In this document: in pieces, positions 26,401 to 33,570 of the stretch
Layout of the letters: the number at the start of each line of letters is the position of its first letter
How positions within the stretch are numbered: the first letter of the stretch is position 1
Source of the DNA: Sunxiuqinia elliptica
GTDB lineage: Bacteria > Bacteroidota > Bacteroidia > Bacteroidales > Prolixibacteraceae
Length of the DNA stretch: 64,000 nucleotides
Assembly: GCF_900113005.1 (NCBI RefSeq)
Contig: NZ_FONW01000013.1
Coordinates: 1 to 64,000 of the forward strand
Direction of reading: 5' to 3'
Translations under genes and position numbers: made by a program
Notes under the pieces: generated by a model
The model's input: only the letters and a program-made list of their open reading frames with translations
What the model was told of the DNA's origin: nothing
Database searches by the model: none

Positions 26401-28657
26401 TTGTTTGAAGTTGAGAGCCTGTCTCAAACATTACATTACCAAGTTCATTCCAGAAGAAAGCTTCCTTGGCAATGGTTGTTACAGAGGCGGGTATCGTAAC
26501 GGAAGTAAGATGGTTTTCGTAGAATGCGGATTCTCCGATAACCTCCACCGCGACCCCGTCAATGCTTGAAGGAATTGTAATCGTTTTAGAGGTTCCTACG
26601 TAGTCGATGATGGTTTTTGTTTTGGAATCAAAAGCATAGTCAGGTGCATTGGAGGAGACAGCAGTATAAAGGGCTGTTTTATCATCTATCTCGTCTATTG
26701 GAGTGGTCTCACTATTTTTTCTCCAGTATTTATTGTTTATAGGAGGTAATGGGATATTATCAAGGGGGTTGTCTTTAAATGCATCGTTATAAATACTTAG
26801 AAGTTGGGAGTTTGGTTCAAACTCGACAGACTCCAGCAAATTAAAACGAAATGCTGCCTCTGAAATGTCGGTTATCGAAGCGGGGATGCTTATTGATTTT
26901 AGCAAGTTGGAAGCAAGTGCATAAGGCCCAATTGCTGTTACAGAAGCAGGTATTTCTAGCGAGGTAATCGCGTTGTTATAGAATGTATTTATTCCAATTT
27001 CTTTAAGTCCTGATCCTGGTTCAAAATTGACTTGCGTAATTGCGTTATTTGAAAGTGCTGCATTTTCAATGCTTGTGACTGAAGCAGGAATCTTAATTGA
27101 AGTAAGGGAATTGAAAGCGAAAGCGCCAGATTCAATGCTTGTAACAGAATTAGGAATTGTAACCGAGATTAGCGATTTTCTCCGAAATGCATCTTCTCCG
27201 ATAGTCTTTACCAAAACTCCGTCAATGGTGCTGGGGATGTCGATAGCGGTGGCATCTCCGATATAATCGGTTATGGTTTGTGTTTCGGGATTAAAGACAT
27301 AGTCGGTTGCTTTGACGGCTTGAACTGTATATGAAGATGCTTTGTCGTTTGTTATTTGGCTGACTGGTGTATCGTCACTATCTCTCTTCCAATATCGATT
27401 TCTTATTATTGGAAGGGGAATTGTTTGAAGGTTACTATTGTCGGCAAAAGCATAGCCTGCAATACTCCGGATTGAAGCAGGAATGACGGTATAGCGAAGT
27501 GACTTGTTTTGGAATGCTCCTTCCCCGATGTTTTTTACGGTATCGCCTTCAAGGATTATGGGAATCGCAATTTGCGTAGCACTTCCGTTGTAGTCAGTAA
27601 TTGTTTTTGTTTCTGAGTCAAAAACATAGCCCTCGTTCCCAGTGTAAATAGCCATGTATGCAGGCGATTTATTCTCTATTTGATTTAATGGATTGTTATA
27701 GCTACCATCATTCATTACCCAGTATTTGTCTTGGTTGATAGGCAGAGGAATTGCCTCGAGCCCATCGTTTTCGGAAAAGGCTTCATCTCCGATATAGTGA
27801 AGTTGTGAATTCTCCGTTTCAAAATTGACAGACGTAAGTTGATTGCGTTTGAATGCGAACTCTCCAATAGTTGTAACTGAAGCGGGGATGGTCACTGATT
27901 TAAGTGAGTTGCTCCAGAACGCCATTGCTCCAATGTTTTTGAGTCGTGAGCCCGGTTCGAAAATTACCGAGGCGATGGAGTGATTCCATCGGAATGCATT
28001 CCATTCGATGTTTGTGACCGAAGCCGGAATAGTAACTGAAGTAAGGGATTTGTAAAAGAAAGCTCCTACTCCAATGATTTCTACTGAAATATTATTGATG
28101 CTAGCGGGAATAGCAATGTCAGTTTCACTCCCAAAATAATCAATAATCGTTTTTGTATTCGGATTAAAAGGATAGTCAGGAGCGTCAGAGTAAACAATTG
28201 CATATGGCAATTCTTTATTTGTTATTTCGGTTACTGGTTGATTTGTTGCACTATTTCGCCAGTATTTTCCGAGTTCATTTATTTCTGGAAGAGAAATATT
28301 ACTAAGGTCATCGTTGCCAAAAAAGGCATGAATCCCAATATAGAAGAGTTGTGAACCTTCCGTTTCAAAGGTGACTGAAGTAAGGGAGTTATTCTTGAAT
28401 GCCATCATCTCTATTGTTGTGACCGAAGCAGGGATTGATACGGCAGTCAATGACTTTTCCGAAAATGCATCATGCCCGATAGTCTTTACCACTGTGCCTC
28501 CAATGGATTCGGGGATGTTAATATTTGTGGCATTCCCAGTGTAAGCAGTAATGGTGTTTCCATCCATTTCTACATCGTTGAATGTAAGGGTGTATTGGGC
28601 CCTTGCTGTGACGCTGAAAGTTAGTGCTATTAGCAGTGTTGTGATAAAACGTTTCAT
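23471..28657 (-). CDS. Giant BspA-like leucine-rich-repeat surface protein with T9SS sorting tail
   Basis: This 1728-aa protein has a signal peptide (MKRFITTLLIALTFSVTARA). Residues about 25-1135 are BspA-type LRR_5 repeats of about 23 aa (pattern LTSVTIPASVTTIGEAAFxxN), grouped in blocks. The blocks are separated by a linker with KYWRxN, DKxAxYxAV and DYxFDxxTKTIxDYxG. Six bacterial-repeat (InlB B-repeat-like) domains of about 83 aa follow at about 1140-1650 (NGSLTAxVDGNxIxxG, FTATPxxGYKVKxWxxNG). The C-terminal 70 residues (LRIYPNPTNSYVYV, VDLTGVTPGMYLVRVN) are a type A T9SS sorting domain, so the protein should be exported by type IX secretion and anchored at the surface. An adhesion role is inferred from BspA homologues. 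It has its own promoter region above 28657. Confidence 0.93.
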   Translation of the reverse strand: MKRFITTLLIALTFSVTARAQYTLTFNDVEMDGNTITAYTGNATNINIPESIGGTVVKTIGHDAFSEKSLTAVSIPASVTTIEMMAFKNNSLTSVTFETEGSQLFYIGIHAFFGNDDLSNISLPEINELGKYWRNSATNQPVTEITNKELPYAIVYSDAPDYPFNPNTKTIIDYFGSETDIAIPASINNISVEIIGVGAFFYKSLTSVTIPASVTNIEWNAFRWNHSIASVIFEPGSRLKNIGAMAFWSNSLKSVTIPASVTTIGEFAFKRNQLTSVNFETENSQLHYIGDEAFSENDGLEAIPLPINQDKYWVMNDGSYNNPLNQIENKSPAYMAIYTGNEGYVFDSETKTITDYNGSATQIAIPIILEGDTVKNIGEGAFQNKSLRYTVIPASIRSIAGYAFADNSNLQTIPLPIIRNRYWKRDSDDTPVSQITNDKASSYTVQAVKATDYVFNPETQTITDYIGDATAIDIPSTIDGVLVKTIGEDAFRRKSLISVTIPNSVTSIESGAFAFNSLTSIKIPASVTSIENAALSNNAITQVNFEPGSGLKEIGINTFYNNAITSLEIPASVTAIGPYALASNLLKSISIPASITDISEAAFRFNLLESVEFEPNSQLLSIYNDAFKDNPLDNIPLPPINNKYWRKNSETTPIDEIDDKTALYTAVSSNAPDYAFDSKTKTIIDYVGTSKTITIPSSIDGVAVEVIGESAFYENHLTSVTIPASVTTIAKEAFFWNELGNVMFETGSQLQTIGSDAFYGNELTSITIPGSVASIGEWAFSDNLLESITIPSSVKNISRKAFADNNLSSVTFSPGAQLTTIEVGVFTSNSLSSITIPSSITCIKEEAFADNSLSSVSFELGSQLKTIEKRTFTSNLLTSIIIPASVAEIGEAAFADNSLSSVSFEPGSQLKTIEKRTFTSNLLTSITIPASVAEIGEAAFANNSLSSVSFETENSQLYSIGNHAFLDNNSISSILLPEINNKYWRKNKEPEAVTEIIDKTAFYTAVNTDAPDYSFDTKTKTIIKYLGTNNTITIPSSINEVAVKSIGEFAFYRSSLASVTIPSSVQSIGKGAFSYNDFSSVTIEKQNSQLNYIGAYAFFSYTTPIPLPELTGKEWRINGGTRQVSQIEDKAAAYVALRYTYPITFSTTIDDQGKSNGSLKAFINDEEIISGDKAEYGSTIAFTATANTGYKVKQWLINGSPIDNITNLYTHGDLSADLSVAVEFQLKSYPVNFEVTSGNGSLTAEVDNNSITTADQIQHGKQLVFTATPETGYKIKQWLINGSPIDNTTNSYIHGDLSADLNVAVKFELESYKVAFTVSGGRGSLSAVVEGTDITPGDHVQHGKEVVFTATPRRGYKVKRWLVNGNSVNKTTNTYTHQELSADLTLGVVFELKTAPVTFSTSGENGSLTATVDGNNITSGNQVKYQKDIVFTATPDEGYKIKRWIVNGNALAGHISNTYTYENLSGSVRVNVEFELASYLLTFSPNTDDGSLAATVDGNNITSGEQVSHGKEVVFSATPNENYKVKRWIIDDEPLAENTSNTYTHNGVSSHLDVKVEFELLSYTVTFDIENANGGSLTASVDDTDITTGEQVQYGKEVVFSATPDDNYKVKQWFLNGNSLTDENTSNTYIHEQVSDHLNIKVEFELTTDIDDIASKKDRLRIYPNPTNSYVYVVSPDVANRIVIYSLTGEVVKQLTSNTQLSKVDLTGVTPGMYLVRVNNHTHKLCIK
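25808..26109. repeat. Near-identical 138-bp tandem repeat inside the BspA-like gene
   Basis: The block starting at 25808 recurs at 25946 and begins again at 26084, an exact period of 138 nt (46 codons, or two 23-aa LRR units). The copies differ at only a few bases. This is a recent in-frame duplication that would add or remove two repeats per unit. Confidence 0.9.
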
Positions 28658-28813
28658 TAATTTGTTGTTCTTTTGGTTTTTCTTAGTGAGTCTTGGAAGG
28701 TATTTTTTATTCTCATCATTTGTAACTCATTATGAGTCGTTACGATTTACTTATCCTTTTTTAGGGGATCTGTATTACTGAGCATAATGGTAACATTTTT
28801 ATTGGGAGAGTAC

Positions 28814-28833
28814 AATCACTGAATTCAGTGATT
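28814..28833. promoter_or_regulatory. 20-bp perfect palindrome upstream of the BspA-like gene
   Basis: AATCACTGAATTCAGTGATT is a perfect dyad about 155 bp upstream of the BspA-like start, in the divergent 28658-29161 region (about 500 nt, otherwise no gene). It may be an operator or a short hairpin; there is no direct evidence of function. Confidence 0.4.
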
Positions 28834-29139
28834 TTTCAAGCTGGAAGTTTTGAAAGAAACTGGTTTTTATTATGCATATAAAGATGTGACAGATCGAACA
28901 GGACGATTGAGTCTCGGTTGTTTTAAATCCCCAGATTTCCATTGATTGACTTTCTAAACTGTATTCAGTTATCCTCAATCAGCCTGATAAAAACTTGAAA
29001 ATTTCTGCTTTTTGAATAAAAAACCGGAGCGACTATAGGCGTTGAGTAACGGAAATTGGAGGCCTCAAAAGTACCCGGGATCTTTATTTTGTATATTTTT
29101 GCAACACTGTACATAAACAGGAACTATTCTGTAGGTGCA

Positions 29140-29153
29140 ATTTGTATACAAAT
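29140..29153. promoter_or_regulatory. 14-bp palindrome just before the PAS/HTH gene
   Basis: ATTTGTATACAAAT is a perfect dyad ending 8 nt before the ATG at 29162. The position suits an operator or autoregulatory site for the adjacent HTH regulator. It is AT-rich, so chance is possible. Confidence 0.4.
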
Positions 29154-29161
29154 ACAATCTT

Positions 29162-29875
29162 ATGTTCGACTTAGAGTTGGAGGCTAATATTGAAAGTCTG
29201 GAGAAGAGCCAGACGGAAGCTGAGTTTATTGTAAAAAAAACGGGAGAGTTAATCGCATTCAATCAGCGAGCGGTTGATCTTTTTGGCTATTCCTGTAAGG
29301 CTGACATGGAAAAGCTACACCTGAAAGATCTCGTCCCTGATGATTTTGCAGGGCTTCTCCCAGGTGAGATAAGTATTGAACACCTGACAAAAGGCGAGTT
29401 TTTGCCGCGCGTGAATAAACGAAAGAATGGTAGCGTTTTTTCTAGTTTTGTGAAAACCTGGCCAATTATTATCGGAAACGAAAGCTATGTGCGAACGACA
29501 GTTAAAGAACGATTTGTTAGCCAGGATATTAAGCACTTGATGTTGGAGCAAAATATGGACGTGCTTAAATGTGAACTAGTTCGAGAGCGAAATAGAAACT
29601 TTGGGGTGTTGTTGGGAGCTAGTCAGCAGCGTATCAATCAAGAACTCTGTCAAATTCTTAGGGAATTGTATCCGAACTTGAACCATAAAGATATGGAGTT
29701 AGCCAGTCTGATTTCTTTCAATTTTGAAACGAAAGCAATTGCCTCCATTCAAAACATCTGTCTGAATTCGGTTTATGTAGCACGTAAACGTCTGCGTAAA
29801 AAACTGAATCTGGACAAAACACAAAGCTTGGAAAATTACCTTAAACAGCTTCTCGATAGACCGATGGAAGCCTAG
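29162..29875 (+). CDS. PAS-domain regulator with LuxR-like C-terminal helix-turn-helix
   Basis: This protein is 237 aa from the ATG at 29162 (an in-frame GTG at 29135 would run through the palindrome). A PAS domain spans about 12-115 (EFIVKKTGELIAFNQRAVDLFGY, HLKDLVPDDFAGLLPG), then a short coiled linker. A C-terminal DNA-binding region at about 165-235 (YPNLNHKDMELASLISFNFETKAIASI, NSVYVARKRLRKKLNL) resembles the LuxR/GerE-type HTH used by Bacteroidota regulators. No kinase or receiver domain is present, so it probably senses a small molecule or redox state directly. It stands alone and is divergent from the BspA-like gene, which could be its target. Confidence 0.75.
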   Translation: MFDLELEANIESLEKSQTEAEFIVKKTGELIAFNQRAVDLFGYSCKADMEKLHLKDLVPDDFAGLLPGEISIEHLTKGEFLPRVNKRKNGSVFSSFVKTWPIIIGNESYVRTTVKERFVSQDIKHLMLEQNMDVLKCELVRERNRNFGVLLGASQQRINQELCQILRELYPNLNHKDMELASLISFNFETKAIASIQNICLNSVYVARKRLRKKLNLDKTQSLENYLKQLLDRPMEA

Positions 29876-29907
29876 GTTTACCGGAAGTCAGTTATAACAA
29901 ATTGAAA

Positions 29908-29941
29908 CGAAAAAGCTGCATGGTTCCATGCAGCTTTTTCG
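29908..29941. terminator. Bidirectional terminator with a 16-bp perfect stem
   Basis: CGAAAAAGCTGCATGG (29908-29923) pairs with CCATGCAGCTTTTTCG (29926-29941) across a 2-nt loop in the DNA. It lies between the convergent PAS/HTH gene and fabD. It shares the core AAAAAGCTGCATG with the terminator at 23327. Confidence 0.93.
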
Positions 29942-29960
29942 TTGTATTGTAGCTTATTTA

Positions 29961-30848
29961 TTAGCCTTCAAAACTATTTACCCCAGCTGTTTCAGCTTGG
30001 CGGTCTACTTTTTTAATTAATCCTTGAAGGACTTTACCTGGACCAATTTCAGTAAATGAAGTAGCTCCACCGGCCAGCATGTTTTGCACGGTTTGTGTCC
30101 ATTTTACCGGAGCAGTCAATTGGGCAATCAAGTTTTCCTGAATGGTTTCCGGATCGCTCACTGGCTGTGCATTTACGTTTTGATAAACCGGACATGCAGG
30201 CTGATTGAAGTTGGTTGCCTTAATTGCAGCAGCAAGTTCTTCTCGGGCTGGTTCCATCAGAGGGGAGTGGAAAGCTCCGCCAACAGGAAGTTTCAATGCA
30301 CGTTTAGCTCCTTTTTCGGTCAGCAACTCGCAAGCTTTGTCAATTCCGGCAATAGAGCCTGAAATTACCAGCTGTCCCGGGCAGTTGTAGTTGGCAGCAA
30401 CAACTACTTCGTCGATTGCGTTACATACTTCTTCCACAATTGCATCTTCCAAGCCAACAATAGCAGCCATGGTCGAAGGTTCCACTTCGCAAGCTTTTTG
30501 CATTGCCATAGCTCGCTGAGAAACCAGTTTTAAACCATCCTCAAAATTGAGAGTTCCATTGGCAACCAGAGCCGAAAATTCGCCCAAAGAATGACCTGCC
30601 ACCATGTCTGGTTTGAAATCATCCAAAGTCTTGGCCAAAATAACCGAGTGCAAGAAAATTGCAGGTTGGGTAACTTTGGTTTGTTTTAAATCATCAGCAG
30701 TTCCTTCAAACATGATATCAGTAATGCTGAATCCAAGAATCTCGTTGGCTTTATCAAATAGTTCTTTGGCAAGTGGAGAGTTTTCGTAAAGGTCTTTTCC
30801 CATTCCTGGAAACTGAGCACCTTGCCCTGGAAATACATATGCCTTCAT
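29961..30848 (-). CDS. fabD: Malonyl-CoA:ACP transacylase
   Basis: This 295-aa protein has the N-terminal FPGQGAQFPGMGKDLY signature, the nucleophile elbow VAGHSLGEFSA (Ser at about 92), and the conserved His in GGAFHSPLMEPAREEL at about 200. It loads malonyl groups from CoA onto acyl carrier protein for fatty-acid synthesis in the cytoplasm. It is a single gene with its own terminator. Length and motifs are those of a housekeeping FabD. Confidence 0.97.
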   Translation of the reverse strand: MKAYVFPGQGAQFPGMGKDLYENSPLAKELFDKANEILGFSITDIMFEGTADDLKQTKVTQPAIFLHSVILAKTLDDFKPDMVAGHSLGEFSALVANGTLNFEDGLKLVSQRAMAMQKACEVEPSTMAAIVGLEDAIVEEVCNAIDEVVVAANYNCPGQLVISGSIAGIDKACELLTEKGAKRALKLPVGGAFHSPLMEPAREELAAAIKATNFNQPACPVYQNVNAQPVSDPETIQENLIAQLTAPVKWTQTVQNMLAGGATSFTEIGPGKVLQGLIKKVDRQAETAGVNSFEG

Positions 30849-30993
30849 ACTTATAACTTTATGGTTAAAATCGCGGCAAAGTTAAAATGATTTTTGTGCC
30901 ATGAAACAGAAAATGAAACCTATCCCATGTTTTTCTTTCGTTTTTTAACACTTTCTGTCGACTATTGAAATTGAATGTTCAATAGTTTTCTTA

Positions 30994-32703
30994 CTAGCGA
31001 AAGAAGTTTGCTTCATAGGTGGCCACATTACCCTTATTGTCAGTAACCTCCAGTTTTAGTTGATGTTTTTTATTGAGTTGAAGTCGTTTTGAGTCAATGT
31101 GGTAGGTGATGAGCGCATTCTTTGCATCATACTCAAATAAAACCCATTGGCCATCAATTTCTCCCCTGTAATCAGCAATTCCAGAAAACTCATCTCTGAT
31201 CTTGAAGCGAATTCGGTTTTTCTCAGTTAAACGACTGTGGGCTGCGATGCTAAGTGGGCGAATCGTTGGTGCAATGGTATCAACACTGATGGCAAAGGTG
31301 CCTAATTGCCGAACCGAAGCTGTTACCCAGCCATTCTTGTACTTTCCTCCCAAAGACCATTTTTTTCCACTCTTATCGCTAATTGCAGCAATTAATGCTT
31401 TATCCTCAAGTGAATCAGGAACCAGATCGGCTTTAAGTTTTAACTGATAAGATTGGTGTACAGGCGTGCGATCGTCGTGGAGTTTGAAAAGTGGAGAATA
31501 GTAGAGATTATTGGCAGGCTTAGCGTCATAGTCCAAGTGAAAATCGGAATAGAAGGTTCCAGATGGGAAATCGGCATTGAGTTGATCGGTCTCAATACGC
31601 TCTTCTTGATTGTACCTGATCAGTTTGCCAGCCAAAGTTGGTTCCGAAAGCTGCATCAGTTTTGATTGAACGCGGAAGCTTAGCACACTGGTGTTGCCAT
31701 AAACATCTTGTATCTCGTAGCGGATTTGGTGTTGTTTGCCATCCGATAAATCAACAATTCCACGATTGACTAGCTGGTGGTAGTTGCTGAGCTTGTTGCC
31801 CGGATCAACCCAACTTTTATGCACCCGGCGATAGTTTTTGCGATATTCTGAATAGTCGATGTGGCTGTTCAAATAGCGTGTTTCGCTGAAATTGAGGCGA
31901 TCCATCAAAAAGGTATAAACAAGTTGATCATCAACCTTTAGCTTTATTTCAAAAACGCCGCATTTATTCCAGCTTCCATCAAGGTAATCAAGAGCTTGAA
32001 TGCCAAAACCAATTTGCCCATAAACTGGAATTACCGGGTTTCCTTTCAGATGATAAGCACCGTTATAAAACACGGTTTCAATGAGTTTCCCTTTGCGTTG
32101 ACCGTTTACGTGTGATTCATTGCCTAGAGGAGCAATAAAGGCCGATAATATTTTGGGTTTCATATCATCCTTTACCGGGAACCCAAATTGCAAGGGGTTG
32201 AGTGGTTCCTGTTTGTGCGTATCCCGTATTTCAAAATGCAGGTGTGGTCCTCCAGAGCTTCCACTGTTTCCGCTGAGAGCAATGAGTTCTCCCTTTTTTA
32301 CCGGGAAGGTTCCTTCTGGGATTTGCAAATCAATACTGAAAGATTCTTTTGCATATTGCTTTTCTTTGATATATTTTTCAATGTCCTCGCGAAAGCTTAA
32401 AAGGTGCCCGTAAACCGTTGATTGCCCATTCGGATGATCGATGTAAATGGCTAAGCCAAAGCCATAAGGCGAAACCCTAAGCCGGCTAATATCTCCTTCG
32501 GCAGCAGCATAAACAGGTAAGCCCGTTTTGCCTTGTGTTTTTATATCAATTCCAGAGTGAAAGTGATTGGATCTTAGTTCACCAAAGTTGCCAGATAATA
32601 GAATTGGAATGTCAACTGGTGAACGAAAGTATTCGCGATCAGGACTTTGGGCATTGGCCAATAAGCTGAATAGTAAAATATAGCTAAGCAAACGAAATTT
32701 CAT
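30994..32703 (-). CDS. Secreted M23-family (LytM) metallopeptidase
   Basis: This protein is 569 aa from the ATG at 32703, which gives the signal peptide MKFRLLSYILLFSLLANA; the frame is open to 32781 with no signal character. The M23 domain is at about 35-190: HFHSGIDIKTQ supplies the first zinc His/Asp, YGHL follows, and GPHLHFEIRD supplies the HxH motif, so all zinc ligands are present. The remaining roughly 380 residues are beta-rich and may form a binding or regulatory module. It probably cleaves peptidoglycan cross-bridges in the periplasm, or acts as a LytM activator; intact ligands favour an active enzyme. Confidence 0.93.
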   Translation of the reverse strand: MKFRLLSYILLFSLLANAQSPDREYFRSPVDIPILLSGNFGELRSNHFHSGIDIKTQGKTGLPVYAAAEGDISRLRVSPYGFGLAIYIDHPNGQSTVYGHLLSFREDIEKYIKEKQYAKESFSIDLQIPEGTFPVKKGELIALSGNSGSSGGPHLHFEIRDTHKQEPLNPLQFGFPVKDDMKPKILSAFIAPLGNESHVNGQRKGKLIETVFYNGAYHLKGNPVIPVYGQIGFGIQALDYLDGSWNKCGVFEIKLKVDDQLVYTFLMDRLNFSETRYLNSHIDYSEYRKNYRRVHKSWVDPGNKLSNYHQLVNRGIVDLSDGKQHQIRYEIQDVYGNTSVLSFRVQSKLMQLSEPTLAGKLIRYNQEERIETDQLNADFPSGTFYSDFHLDYDAKPANNLYYSPLFKLHDDRTPVHQSYQLKLKADLVPDSLEDKALIAAISDKSGKKWSLGGKYKNGWVTASVRQLGTFAISVDTIAPTIRPLSIAAHSRLTEKNRIRFKIRDEFSGIADYRGEIDGQWVLFEYDAKNALITYHIDSKRLQLNKKHQLKLEVTDNKGNVATYEANFFR

Positions 32704-32847
32704 GAGTGAAAAAACAATTAAGGGTTTTGTGATTAAACCCGCCATTTGATGAATTGTTGTATGGCAGGTTACATTAAGCAAAATAAAACTATCTTCGTAT
32801 TAACAATTGGGCAAAAATATTAATTTTGTCGAAGAAAGTTTGCTAGA

Positions 32848-33141
32848 ATGACCGAGCAAGATCACGATCTGATTAACGAATTTAAGAAGCGAATCAAGCT
32901 GCTGATCGCAAAGCAAGATGGCTTAAAGCAAGAAAACCAGAGGCTTGTGCAACAAATCAGCGAATTACAAGGCAAGTTAAATACGGTTCGGGATGAAAAT
33001 GAGGAGCTGGTCAAAAAGTATTCGGATCTGAAGATGGCAAAAGTGTTTTCTGCTTCTGATGATGAGAAGCAGGAAGCCAAGCAGACAATAAATAAAATAG
33101 TGCGGGAAATTGATAAATGTATTGCTCAACTAAATGTGTAG
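32848..33141 (+). CDS. Small coiled-coil protein upstream of zapA (ZapB-like candidate)
   Basis: This 97-aa protein is almost entirely a heptad-repeat coiled coil (NEFKKRIKLLIAKQDGLKQE, VQQISELQGKLNTVRDENEE). It is cytoplasmic and has no signal. It lies 15 nt before zapA and so is very likely co-transcribed. In size and shape it resembles ZapB, the Z-ring-associated coiled-coil partner, but coiled coils score alike whatever their function. The placement next to zapA is the main argument. Confidence 0.75.
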   Translation: MTEQDHDLINEFKKRIKLLIAKQDGLKQENQRLVQQISELQGKLNTVRDENEELVKKYSDLKMAKVFSASDDEKQEAKQTINKIVREIDKCIAQLNV

Positions 33142-33156
33142 TCAATACAATTCGAG

Positions 33157-33447
33157 ATGACAGATAAGCTTTCAATAAATATCAATATAGATGGGCGAAT
33201 ATACCCATTGACAATTGTTCGGGAGGAGGAGGAGAAGTACAGGAAAGCTGCGAAAATTTTAAATGATATTATTCTTCAGTACAGAAAAAAATATGCCAAT
33301 CACGATTCGAAGGATTTTCTATCAATGACAGCTTTTCAGTTTGTATTGAAGAATTTGGAGATGGAAGAAAAGGCAGATGATTCTCCCTTTATTGAAGAAA
33401 TTAAAAAACTTAACGAGGAGTTAGGTGACTATTTGTCGATTGATTAG
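33157..33447 (+). CDS. zapA: Cell division protein ZapA
   Basis: This 96-aa protein carries the ZapA fold: an N-terminal beta hairpin (SININIDGRIYPLTIVREEEE), then helix AAKILNDIILQYRKKYAN and a C-terminal coiled coil. It binds and bundles FtsZ filaments at mid-cell. Neighbours are a coiled-coil protein upstream and rny downstream, a recurrent order in Bacteroidota. Its stop is followed by a long hairpin with a T run. Confidence 0.92.
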   Translation: MTDKLSININIDGRIYPLTIVREEEEKYRKAAKILNDIILQYRKKYANHDSKDFLSMTAFQFVLKNLEMEEKADDSPFIEEIKKLNEELGDYLSID

Positions 33448-33469
33448 AATAAATAAGAATAAGAGCAAG

Positions 33470-33538
33470 AAAAGCCCGCTTTTTATTCATTCCCAAAACA
33501 ATTATCTTGGGGATGAGTTAATAAGCAGGCTTTTTTTT
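33470..33538 (+). terminator. Long imperfect hairpin between zapA and rny
   Basis: The stem runs from AAAAGCCCGC to GCAGGCTTTT, with an upper arm TCATTCCCA/TGGGGATGA (one G-U), about 25 base pairs with small bulges and a roughly 12-nt loop, followed by eight Ts. It can end the zapA transcript. Its length is unusual for a plain terminator, so a small structured RNA is possible. Confidence 0.8.
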
Positions 33539-33570
33539 AATATAAATGTTAAAGTAATACTTATTTGAAT

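Noticed and set aside
25759-26427. Two Leu/His-rich minus-strand frames within the BspA-like gene
   Set aside because: They are frame-shifted readings of the repeated LRR DNA; the internal repetition merely mirrors the 138-bp tandem units.
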